19,632 bases of DNA from an uncultured bacterium (GTDB lineage Bacteria > Cyanobacteriota > Vampirovibrionia > Gastranaerophilales > Gastranaerophilaceae). The translations under genes were made by a program, and so were the position numbers. The DNA is taken from assembly GCA_902489575.1 (NCBI GenBank), contig CABUAQ010000029.1, forward strand, positions 1-19,632. The letters run 5' to 3'. Within the stretch, counting starts at the first letter, position 1, and each line of letters begins with the position of its first letter. The notes under the pieces were generated by a model, which searched no databases, was not told the DNA's origin, and worked only from the letters and a program-made list of their open reading frames with translations. This document shows positions 8,021-14,754 of this stretch, piece after piece.

Positions 8021-8746
8021 TTACCAATTAGAACGGGTTAAAACTTGATTTCCTTTTTTATCATACATTTTATCTTTGTACCATAGTCCTTGGAACTCCT
8101 TGTCAGGACCATACATGTACTGCAAATCTTTTGAGATAAAATATATTGCACTTTTCAATTGACCTTTCCTGTCATACTGCATTGAACTATAAGGAAAGCC
8201 GGGATACTCATCAGACATAACATCTGTATAGCGAAGAGAACCAAATGGTGTATAATAAAAAGCCTTGTTGGGATTATTTTTGTACTGAAGTGCATACATA
8301 ACAAGAGTTTTATTTTTATAATAGAATGCACAATATTTCGCATCCTCATCTTCCTTGACACCGTTATTTGTCAACATATAGTGAAGTTTAAAATCTTTAT
8401 CCTTGAAATAAGGCTTAAATACTTTTTTAAATTCATCTTTTGTAAAATATACTCTGCTTGAATTATCTTCAAATAAAAGATTTCTGTAATGTTCAATATT
8501 ATCATCACGCTGAGCTTGTGTAATATCTAACCAATCAAATTCCACGACAGCTTCAAGAGTTTTTAAATCGACATCTTTATTTAAAACCTTATTCACAACA
8601 AAATTGTCAGCTTCATTTGACGGCTTATCGATAAGCTCTTGTTTTAGAGCTACCTCATCTAAACTGTATATATCCTCGACTCCAAAAGCTGACTGTGTAT
8701 TCAACAACATTCCTGCAAAAAATAAAGATAACAATATCTTTTTCAT
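8021..8746 (-). CDS. Secreted protein of unknown function
   Basis: A 241-residue protein with a clear signal peptide (MKKILLSLFFAGMLL..., likely cut after SAFG near residue 23). The mature part is charged and rich in Lys, Asp and Tyr. The C-terminal third has short repeat-like units of the type YD(R/K)KGx (QYDRKGQLKSA and MYDKKGNQ), reminiscent of Tyr-Gly-rich beta repeats such as the MORN or YwqK type, but too few for a firm call. It is the last gene of a three-gene minus-strand operon; its AGGAG ribosome site overlaps the stop codon of the gene before it, implying coupled translation. No function is claimed. No clear terminator was found after it. Confidence 0.85.
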   Translation of the reverse strand: MKKILLSLFFAGMLLNTQSAFGVEDIYSLDEVALKQELIDKPSNEADNFVVNKVLNKDVDLKTLEAVVEFDWLDITQAQRDDNIEHYRNLLFEDNSSRVYFTKDEFKKVFKPYFKDKDFKLHYMLTNNGVKEDEDAKYCAFYYKNKTLVMYALQYKNNPNKAFYYTPFGSLRYTDVMSDEYPGFPYSSMQYDRKGQLKSAIYFISKDLQYMYGPDKEFQGLWYKDKMYDKKGNQVLTRSNW

Positions 8747-8755
8747 AAATTACTC

Positions 8756-9424
8756 CTAAATCTGATTATTTAATACCTTATAAGCTATTCTTAATTTTAC
8801 TGAAAATAAATTATCCTCAGCTTTAAATAAATTATTTTCGTTAACCGCATAATCTTCAGGTTTTATAAGTCCATTAATTTCAAAACCTAAAAAGTTACCA
8901 TTATTATCTCTTCTTGATTTTGTTGAAATTGCATAAATGAATGCCGCCATATCATGTTTATCAATCAGATTATCTCCGGACAATTCTCCATGTGCCGAAA
9001 TTTTATTAAAAGCATTTTTAATTTGCTGCTTAACCCGCTTCAAATATTCCGGCTTCTGCATAACATCATAACGCCCGAAACGATATTTCAACATATAAGC
9101 TTCATACTGAGCGTAATCCAATTTCCCTGTAAGATTACGGGTTTCACGCGCCATAAAAAGCAAATAAGATTCTGCAAGCGAGTATACTTCAGCTTTAAAA
9201 GCTTCATCAAGATTTTTTATATCCTCAGAAGTTTTATCCGTCTTATTGGCAAGTTCTCTCCAGGAATCAGGAACGACATCAAATGGTTCTGCTTCAGGAT
9301 TTGTTATACCGCTTTGCACGACCATATCATTTATTATATAAGCAAAAGCCTCTCCAAGTTCGGCGTTACCACCGGACAACTCCTTTAATATAGAAGTTCT
9401 TTGAGTATTTTGCCCGAAATCCAT
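8756..9424 (-). CDS. Hypothetical protein, 222 residues, EF-hand-like segment
   Basis: No signal peptide or membrane helix is seen; the protein looks soluble and mostly helical. A segment near residues 149-165 (SGDNLIDKHDMAAFIYA) resembles an EF-hand loop and exiting helix, and an earlier stretch (TGKLDYAQYEAYML, 99-112) could be a partner, but neither has the full calcium ligand set. It sits between the activase gene (9 bases upstream) and the secreted protein gene (9 bases downstream). Its TTAGGG ribosome site overlaps the activase stop codon, so the three are probably co-translated. The family is not recognised; the coding call is firm from the operon structure and ribosome site. Confidence 0.84.
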   Translation of the reverse strand: MDFGQNTQRTSILKELSGGNAELGEAFAYIINDMVVQSGITNPEAEPFDVVPDSWRELANKTDKTSEDIKNLDEAFKAEVYSLAESYLLFMARETRNLTGKLDYAQYEAYMLKYRFGRYDVMQKPEYLKRVKQQIKNAFNKISAHGELSGDNLIDKHDMAAFIYAISTKSRRDNNGNFLGFEINGLIKPEDYAVNENNLFKAEDNLFSVKLRIAYKVLNNQI

Positions 9425-9433
9425 TAAATTACC

Positions 9434-10438
9434 CTAACTTATGTCCCAACGTCCGCATGTTCCGCCCCAACGAGCGATAATATTACCTTTGACATCTTTA
9501 ATTTTTTCAACATGCTGCACTTCATTAACACCTTCCACGATTGTAATAACTTCACAGTTATTGGAACAACCTGTACAAGTACATGTAATGGATGAAAAAT
9601 GCATATCAGCAACATTCCAGCCCTTGAACTTAGTTTCAACTTCCGTAAACTGGTGATTTTCCATAGCAAGTAAAGCAGCTCCGATAGCACCCATAGTTTG
9701 GTGGTTTTCAGGAACTACAATTTTGGTATTTAAAGCTTCTTCAAACGCTTTAACCATACCGGTGTTAGTTGCAACACCACCCTGAAATGATACTGTTGGC
9801 AGCAATTCTTTACCTAAAGCAAGGTTACTTAAATAATTTCTTACAAGGGCCTGACATAATCCGTATAATAAATCTTCTACAGGATACCCCAGCTGTTGTT
9901 TATGAATCAAGTCACTTTCTGCAAAAACACCACAGCGACCGGCAATTCTTGCAGGATTTGTTGATTTTAATGCTGTAGGACCAAATTCTTCAATCGGAAC
10001 ATTCAATCTCTGTGCCTGATGATCAAGAAAACTTCCTGTACCTGCAGCACATACAGTATTCATAGCAAAGTCAGTTACGATACCGTCACGCAAGATAATA
10101 ATTTTGCTGTCTTGTCCGCCTATTTCCAAAATTGTTTGAACACCCGGAATATTTGTACTTGCCGCAACAGCGTGAGCTGTAATTTCATTTTTTACAACAT
10201 CAGCACCAACAAGTGAACCTGCTAATGCACGACCTGAACCTGTTGTACCAACACCTTTCACATCATAATCCGTAAGGCGCTTTTCATACAATTTACTCAA
10301 ACCTGTCTGAACTGCCAATACAGGCTTTCCGGCAGTCTTCAACATTACACTGTCTACATATTTTCCGGTTTGGTCAACTAGAGCTAATTTAGTTGTAACC
10401 GAACCTACGTCTATCCCTAAATATACTGTTAAACCCAT
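9434..10438 (-). CDS. 2-hydroxyacyl-CoA dehydratase activase (BcrAD/BadFG/HgdC family)
   Basis: ATP-driven one-electron reductase of the ASKHA fold. In characterised members a homodimer holds one [4Fe-4S] cluster and injects an electron into 2-hydroxyacyl-CoA dehydratase or benzoyl-CoA reductase. The 334-residue protein shows phosphate loop GIDVGSVTTK (8-17), a second ATP motif EIGGQDSK (105-112), and both cluster cysteines: C130 (TVCAAGTGSF) and C169 (RCGVFAES). Beyond the usual end is a C-terminal extension with five cysteines at 286, 288, 291, 295 and 328, ending GGTCGRWD. This resembles the segment following the ATPase domains in the large DUF2229-type fusion proteins. No dehydratase subunit gene lies in the window. 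AAAGGA precedes the ATG. It is the first gene of a tight operon with two unknown genes. Confidence 0.92.
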   Translation of the reverse strand: MGLTVYLGIDVGSVTTKLALVDQTGKYVDSVMLKTAGKPVLAVQTGLSKLYEKRLTDYDVKGVGTTGSGRALAGSLVGADVVKNEITAHAVAASTNIPGVQTILEIGGQDSKIIILRDGIVTDFAMNTVCAAGTGSFLDHQAQRLNVPIEEFGPTALKSTNPARIAGRCGVFAESDLIHKQQLGYPVEDLLYGLCQALVRNYLSNLALGKELLPTVSFQGGVATNTGMVKAFEEALNTKIVVPENHQTMGAIGAALLAMENHQFTEVETKFKGWNVADMHFSSITCTCTGCSNNCEVITIVEGVNEVQHVEKIKDVKGNIIARWGGTCGRWDIS

Positions 10439-10522
10439 GTCTATATTCCTTTACTATAACAGTACCATGATAGCACGAAAAATTTATATACTACATTTAT
10501 TTAAACAATAATTTACACTCAG

Positions 10523-10702
10523 CTAGTGCATAATATCGTTTTTATTGAGTTCTCCAACATAATTAACCGGATTCTGCTCAGAAAGGTTTTCCAAAGATTC
10601 GGAAAGCAGTTTTTCAATATTAGAGATTTTACACATATCACTAACAGCTCTTATTTTACTTACCAGATCAAATGTCATACCTGAAGGTGCTGCAATATCC
10701 AT
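10523..10702 (-). CDS. Small hypothetical protein, 59 residues
   Basis: A short ORF with a strong GGAGG at 10715-10719, 12 bases before the ATG at 10702. The frame extends to a TTG at 10723, but that codon lies before the ribosome site, so the ATG is preferred. The product (MDIAAPSGMTFDLVSKIRAV...) is soluble, probably helical, with an acidic middle (KLLSESLENLSEQNP) and no recognised domain. It lies 84 bases upstream of the activase gene on the same strand. The good ribosome site supports it; the lack of known relatives keeps confidence moderate. Confidence 0.55.
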   Translation of the reverse strand: MDIAAPSGMTFDLVSKIRAVSDMCKISNIEKLLSESLENLSEQNPVNYVGELNKNDIMH

Positions 10703-10836
10703 ATATAAAAATATCCTCCGCAAGATTTACTATTTGTTATAAATTTTATATACCCGATTTTTTTAAATCAATTACATACTTTTAAGTTATATTAAGATTA
10801 ATTTGCAAAAAATATTAATCTACATTATTTATACTA

Positions 10837-10865
10837 TTAAAATTTAAAGAAGTTTCAGCTATACT
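10837..10865 (+). promoter_or_regulatory. Possible promoter directly before the NTF2-like gene
   Basis: TATACT at 10860-10865 ends only 6 bases before the ATG at 10872, with TTAAAA (10837-10842) 17 bases upstream as a weak -35. A start at the usual distance would fall on the ATG itself, giving a leaderless message; no Shine-Dalgarno sequence is present. Another TATACT at 10830-10835 could instead give a leader of about 30 bases. The rest of the 10703-10871 gap is AT-rich and shows nothing else. Confidence 0.35.
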
Positions 10866-10871
10866 AATTTC

Positions 10872-11765
10872 ATGAGAAAAATTATATATACATTATTAAT
10901 AATATCTTTGATAGTACCGCAGGCAATAATTACATCAGAAGCCTCAATTATTTCTGACAGAAGCTACCGCATTGAGCAAAGGAAAATTGAAAAAGAAAAT
11001 ATAAAACAAATTAAAGAATTGCTGAATAAACACAATTATTATGCCAATTCTCACGATATAAAAAATTTATCTCTATTTTACTCGGATAAATACGTTAATA
11101 ACGACGGCTTCAACAAAGAGATTTACTTTAAAAGTATAGAAACAACCTGGGAAGCCTGTAAAGATATAACATATACAACAAAAATTCTTTCGATTGATAT
11201 TGACGGAGATTACGCCAGCGTTCAGGTTGAAGAAACCGCAAACGGAACATTGATTGAAACGATAGAATCCATTCCAATAATTGGAGAAATTCATTCTGTG
11301 GCAACAGGAATTTACCACCTGGAAAAGGTAAATGATAAATGGTATATTGCGAGTGAAACAGCACTGACAGACGAATCTTCACTGCTTTATGGAGATGCAA
11401 GATTTATGAGTATTGAACTCCAAGCCCCGGCTCAGGTAAGTTCCGGTGAAACCTACACCTCAACGCTTAAAGTTGATGCAGATTCCGATACATTCATTAT
11501 AGGTGCAATAGATCATGATCTTGTAACTTACCCGACCAAGACACCAAAAAGCGAATTACGAGCACTCCCTCAATCTCAAATTTTGGAAAGATTACTTACC
11601 GCGAATAAACATAACTTAAACGAATACACAATTGCATCTTTAGCTATTTCAAAAGTCAGAAATACCGGTAAAGATAACTTCCAAATCTATATGGCAGGGC
11701 TCGCCTGCGTTATGAAAAGAATCAATGTAATTCCTAAAAATAACTTTATTAAACTAGAGGATTAA
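10872..11765 (+). CDS. Exported NTF2/SnoaL-like protein of unknown function
   Basis: A 297-residue protein with an N-terminal hydrophobic signal (MRKIIYTLLIISLIVPQAI, likely cut after SEA near residue 24). Residues about 45-165 look like an NTF2-like cone fold: a helical start (IKQIKELLNKHNYYANSHD), FYSDKYV, then strands ending GIYHLEKVNDKWYIASE, the typical last strands of this superfamily. The C-terminal part (170-297) is a separate, beta-rich region followed by helices. The NTF2-like fold is used for many jobs, so no reaction is proposed. The lspA ATG follows one base after the stop, with the lspA ribosome site inside the final codons, so they are one operon. A lipoprotein Cys is absent. 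Confidence 0.83.
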   Translation: MRKIIYTLLIISLIVPQAIITSEASIISDRSYRIEQRKIEKENIKQIKELLNKHNYYANSHDIKNLSLFYSDKYVNNDGFNKEIYFKSIETTWEACKDITYTTKILSIDIDGDYASVQVEETANGTLIETIESIPIIGEIHSVATGIYHLEKVNDKWYIASETALTDESSLLYGDARFMSIELQAPAQVSSGETYTSTLKVDADSDTFIIGAIDHDLVTYPTKTPKSELRALPQSQILERLLTANKHNLNEYTIASLAISKVRNTGKDNFQIYMAGLACVMKRINVIPKNNFIKLED

Positions 11766-11766
11766 A

Positions 11767-12231
11767 ATGAACACTACAATAGCAAAATATCTGTTTTTAA
11801 CGGCAAGTTTTATATTTTGGTTATTCCTATCATTATTTTCATCAAAACTTATTGTTGACAACCTGACATCAGGTCATCACTACTCAAATGTTGTATTTAA
11901 TCTTCATTACCTTAAAAATACAGGCGCAGCATTTAGTCTTTTACAAAATGCAAGAGAGTTTTTAATAATTGTTTCTATTGTTGCAGTAACGATGCTTTTT
12001 ATATATGTTCACAATCATATCCGAAACATTCATTTTATTTCTATTTCATTTATCGCACTTTTAAGCGCAGGTATTATGAGCAACTGCCATGAACGAATAG
12101 TTTTAGGATATGTTAGGGATTATATACACCTAAATTTTATTAACTTCCCAATATTTAACGTTGCAGATATTTTTATAACAATTGGAGTTATTGCGCTGGT
12201 TATAATATTGCTTTTCTACAAGGGGAGATAA
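11767..12231 (+). CDS. lspA: Lipoprotein signal peptidase (signal peptidase II), divergent
   Basis: Aspartyl peptidase of the inner membrane that removes signal peptides from diacylglyceryl-modified prolipoproteins. At 154 residues with four membrane helices the length is normal. The family signatures are NTGAAFS at 51-57 and the two blocks holding the catalytic pair: GYVRDY (D118) and FNVAD (D134). Two usually conserved positions differ: the Asp four residues before the conserved Lys of helix 1 is Leu (L23 in LFSSK), and the NxxDR block reads NCHER (N106, E109, R110). Activity is plausible since the dyad is kept. GAGG of the upstream gene's last codons serves as ribosome site. rluD follows by 3 bases, a pairing seen in other bacteria. 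Confidence 0.85.
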   Translation: MNTTIAKYLFLTASFIFWLFLSLFSSKLIVDNLTSGHHYSNVVFNLHYLKNTGAAFSLLQNAREFLIIVSIVAVTMLFIYVHNHIRNIHFISISFIALLSAGIMSNCHERIVLGYVRDYIHLNFINFPIFNVADIFITIGVIALVIILLFYKGR

Positions 12232-12234
12232 TCT

Positions 12235-13149
12235 ATGCTCGTTATAGCAGATGAAAATGCTGAAGGATTAAGACTGGATTTATTCCTCTCAGAACTATAT
12301 GAAGGGATTTCACGTTCCAAAATTCAATATGCAATAAAAGATGGACAGGTTTTAATCAACCAAACAAGGAAAAAACCATCATATATTCTGAAAGAAGGAG
12401 ACAGAATTGAGTTTGAAAACTTAATTTCTGAAAAAAAGCTAACAATTGAACCAGAAAATATTGAACTGGAAATAGTTTGGGAAGATGAAAACATGGCAGT
12501 GATAAATAAACCTTCAGGAATGCTTACCCACCCGACCCCTCTTGAAACTTCAGGAACTCTGGTAAACGCACTTTTGTATAAATTCGGACAAAATTTATCA
12601 GATTTAAACGGAGAATTTCGCAGAGGAATAGTCCACCGCTTAGACAGACATACCTCGGGACTTTTAATGATTGCAAAAAACAACAAAACACACCAATATC
12701 TTGCAGATTTGATAAAAAATCATAAACTTACAAAAAAATATCGAGCAATATTAAAAGGGAATTACCCTTTTGATACGGATACTATAGAAGAACCAATAGG
12801 CAGGCATCCGACAAAGCCGCATAAAATGGCGGTCATACCTGAAGGGAAACCAAGTACAACAATAATTGATGTACTGGAAAGATTTGATGAAGCTACCTAT
12901 GTTGAATTAACCCTAATAACCGGTCGAACACATCAAATTAGAGTTCACACAAGTTTTAGAAAACATCCTGTGTACAATGACACTCTTTATGGTGCAGGTG
13001 AAGGAAAGGTAAAAACCGATGAACAAGTTTTACAATCTTTTTACCTTAAATTTGCAAAACCGTTTTCACCGGAGATAATTGAATTAACTATAGAGCCTGA
13101 CAGTAAATTGTCAAAAGTTCTTACATACTTCAAAAACAGGAGAGTGTAA
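12235..13149 (+). CDS. rluD: RluA/RluD-family pseudouridine synthase
   Basis: Converts specific uridines in RNA, in RluD the helix 69 loop of 23S rRNA, to pseudouridine. The 304-residue protein has an N-terminal S4 RNA-binding domain (LRLDLFLSELYEGISRSKIQ, 12-31, to about residue 60). The catalytic domain follows, with motif GIVHRLDRHTSGLL at 131-144, where D137 is the catalytic aspartate. Later come GRTHQIRVH (the conserved RxHQIRxH block) and LYGAG. The Arg after the catalytic Asp replaces the more common Lys. AGGGGAGA precedes the ATG and overlaps the end of lspA. The exact target (RluD against RluA or RluC) cannot be fixed from sequence alone. Confidence 0.94.
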   Translation: MLVIADENAEGLRLDLFLSELYEGISRSKIQYAIKDGQVLINQTRKKPSYILKEGDRIEFENLISEKKLTIEPENIELEIVWEDENMAVINKPSGMLTHPTPLETSGTLVNALLYKFGQNLSDLNGEFRRGIVHRLDRHTSGLLMIAKNNKTHQYLADLIKNHKLTKKYRAILKGNYPFDTDTIEEPIGRHPTKPHKMAVIPEGKPSTTIIDVLERFDEATYVELTLITGRTHQIRVHTSFRKHPVYNDTLYGAGEGKVKTDEQVLQSFYLKFAKPFSPEIIELTIEPDSKLSKVLTYFKNRRV

Positions 13150-13150
13150 A

Positions 13151-13606
13151 ATGAAACAAATATTTTTAATCTTAAGTATAATAACTTTACTTGCCGTAAT
13201 ATATTTTACAATAATAAATCACAATAATTATGTAACCCTTAACGTCATTTACAGCAATCTGCTGGATGCACAGGCAAAAGCCGGATGGACAGATGCAAGC
13301 GGATATTTCGTAAAATCAATAAGACTTTCTTATTATACAATTCTAATTCTTTTTGCTGGAATTTTTACAGGGGCAGGCACTATATATATGTTTCTTGACG
13401 CATCAAAAGATAAAATAAAAGCCTACCGGAGAGAACTTGAAAAAACTTCAATTTCCGGCTCTGACAATGCGTCAAAAGTAGAAGTCTTAGAAGCTAAAAT
13501 TAAAACCCTTGAAAAAGCATTCAATACAGTTATAGATGAACGTAAAAAACTAGAAGTCCAAATTGAAAATCTTAATATTGAGCTGGATAAATTAAACAAA
13601 GAATAA
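13151..13606 (+). CDS. LapA-like (DUF1049) membrane protein with C-terminal coiled coil
   Basis: A 151-residue protein with two membrane helices (residues about 3-20 and 60-82) joined by a short periplasmic loop, then a cytoplasmic tail that is a heptad-rich coiled coil (about 85-150, KVEVLEAKIKTLEKAF and onward). This order of hairpin plus coiled coil is that of lipopolysaccharide assembly protein A domain proteins. The first helix is followed by the NNYVTLNVIYSN block, as in that family where a short strand follows helix 1. In E. coli LapA works with LapB in controlling LpxC turnover; whether that applies here is not shown. It follows rluD by one base with AGGAGA as ribosome site and ends its operon, 9 bases from the converging kinase-like gene. 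Confidence 0.72.
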   Translation: MKQIFLILSIITLLAVIYFTIINHNNYVTLNVIYSNLLDAQAKAGWTDASGYFVKSIRLSYYTILILFAGIFTGAGTIYMFLDASKDKIKAYRRELEKTSISGSDNASKVEVLEAKIKTLEKAFNTVIDERKKLEVQIENLNIELDKLNKE

Positions 13607-13615
13607 AATAATATA

Positions 13616-14623
13616 TTACTCTTGTGAAATTTTGTCCAAATATTTTTTTGCTTTTTCCAAGCGGGATTTCTGGTCCTTAATATTTTGAAATTTAGCCAAT
13701 TTATCTATAATCTTTTCATTAGAATCGTCAAAACGACATAAATCCTGGGTTGTTATATACCATGTAAGATCATCGGCCTGCATTTTTGGTTTAATGGGAA
13801 TATCTGTTTTCATAGCTGCAAGAACAAGTTTTTTAAATACTTCTTGACGATACTTTTTACCTGATTCGCTAAAATTAGCACAATGATTTAAGTAAATCTT
13901 ATTAATTAAAGCATCAAATAAATCAGCCAGAGAATTTCTGCCGCCTGCTTGTTTTACATTCACATCATCAAGAATACGTATTGATTTTCCAACAATTACA
14001 AAGTTATTCGGATTTTTATAATCGAAAACATAAGATGCAAGTTTACTGCTCATAGCATTCAACGCTGCACAATCAGCAACTATGACATCAAAACTCTTCT
14101 GAGGAAGCTTTGCAAGTCTTGGCAGACATTCTTTTTCATAAAACTTATGATTTTCAGAAGCTATGTGTGCTGATCGATATGTATCAGGGACACCAATCTG
14201 AGTATGTTTACCACCTGATGAAACATTTTTTAAGACTTCAACATCTGAAAAAACTGCCACTTTACCGCCATAATACGATTTCAATTTACCAAAAAGATTA
14301 TTTGGCAAATCATCCATCCCATCAACCTGCGGTTCTTTACCAACAGGAATTTTCATACAAAACTTATCATCTATTCGATAAACCGCACCGTGCGCACCTT
14401 CACCAAGTTTATTCTTTGGATTTATTTTCGTTGACAAAAATTTTCGTATCCAGAATACTAAACAGGCCTTGTCTTCTTCACTAGCACTATTTTTCGCCAT
14501 CACAGACTCTAACCTTCTGCCAAAAGCTGACGTATAACCTGTAAAATTAACATTTCTTTTGTTCAAATAAGTATTTGAGTTTAGATTTAGATTTTGATAT
14601 TGGGTAAAATTTGATATTTGCAT
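13616..14623 (-). CDS. Divergent protein-kinase-fold protein with Asn/Tyr-rich N-terminus
   Basis: A 335-residue protein not assigned to a known family. Residues 1-35 are rich in Asn, Tyr and Gln and contain NFTGY (26-30), followed by kinase-like features in the right order. These are a glycine-rich loop LGEGAHGAVY (73-82), a candidate ATP-binding Lys91 in FCMKIP, a catalytic-loop match FDYKNPNNF (200-208, with D201, K203 and N206 spaced as in HRDLKPEN), and a DFG-like aspartate in IRILDD (D219 or D220). No signal peptide or membrane helix is seen; the C-terminus is a Lys-rich helix. The spacing of K91 to D201 (110 residues) fits a small kinase lobe arrangement. Bacterial effector kinases and antibiotic-type kinases share such loose motifs, so the substrate is open. 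No ribosome site precedes the ATG at 14623. It converges on the LapA-like gene. Confidence 0.72.
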   Translation of the reverse strand: MQISNFTQYQNLNLNSNTYLNKRNVNFTGYTSAFGRRLESVMAKNSASEEDKACLVFWIRKFLSTKINPKNKLGEGAHGAVYRIDDKFCMKIPVGKEPQVDGMDDLPNNLFGKLKSYYGGKVAVFSDVEVLKNVSSGGKHTQIGVPDTYRSAHIASENHKFYEKECLPRLAKLPQKSFDVIVADCAALNAMSSKLASYVFDYKNPNNFVIVGKSIRILDDVNVKQAGGRNSLADLFDALINKIYLNHCANFSESGKKYRQEVFKKLVLAAMKTDIPIKPKMQADDLTWYITTQDLCRFDDSNEKIIDKLAKFQNIKDQKSRLEKAKKYLDKISQE

Positions 14624-14651
14624 ACTGAAGCTAAAACATGTAAAAAAAAAA

Positions 14652-14661
14652 TTTGCGCAAA
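14652..14661. repeat. Perfect 10-base palindrome TTTGCGCAAA
   Basis: It lies 29 bases upstream of the kinase-like gene start, in the 131-base divergent gap shared with the broken prepilin gene, amid long A runs. It may be an operator, but a chance match in A/T-rich sequence is possible. The rest of the gap (14624-14754) shows only A-rich tracts and no convincing promoter. Confidence 0.3.
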
Positions 14662-14754
14662 ATATCTAAAAAAAATATTTTAAAACAACATTTAGAAAAA
14701 TAAAAGCAAGTAACACATACGAGCCAGGTCATTTTATAACACGGATTAAGAAAT

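Noticed and set aside
12324..12686. A 120-codon minus-strand frame inside rluD
   Set aside because: It is antisense to conserved S4 and catalytic-domain codons; no ribosome site or family resemblance.
14110..14484. A 124-codon plus-strand frame inside the kinase-like gene
   Set aside because: It is antisense to a gene with recognisable kinase motifs and has no family features of its own.
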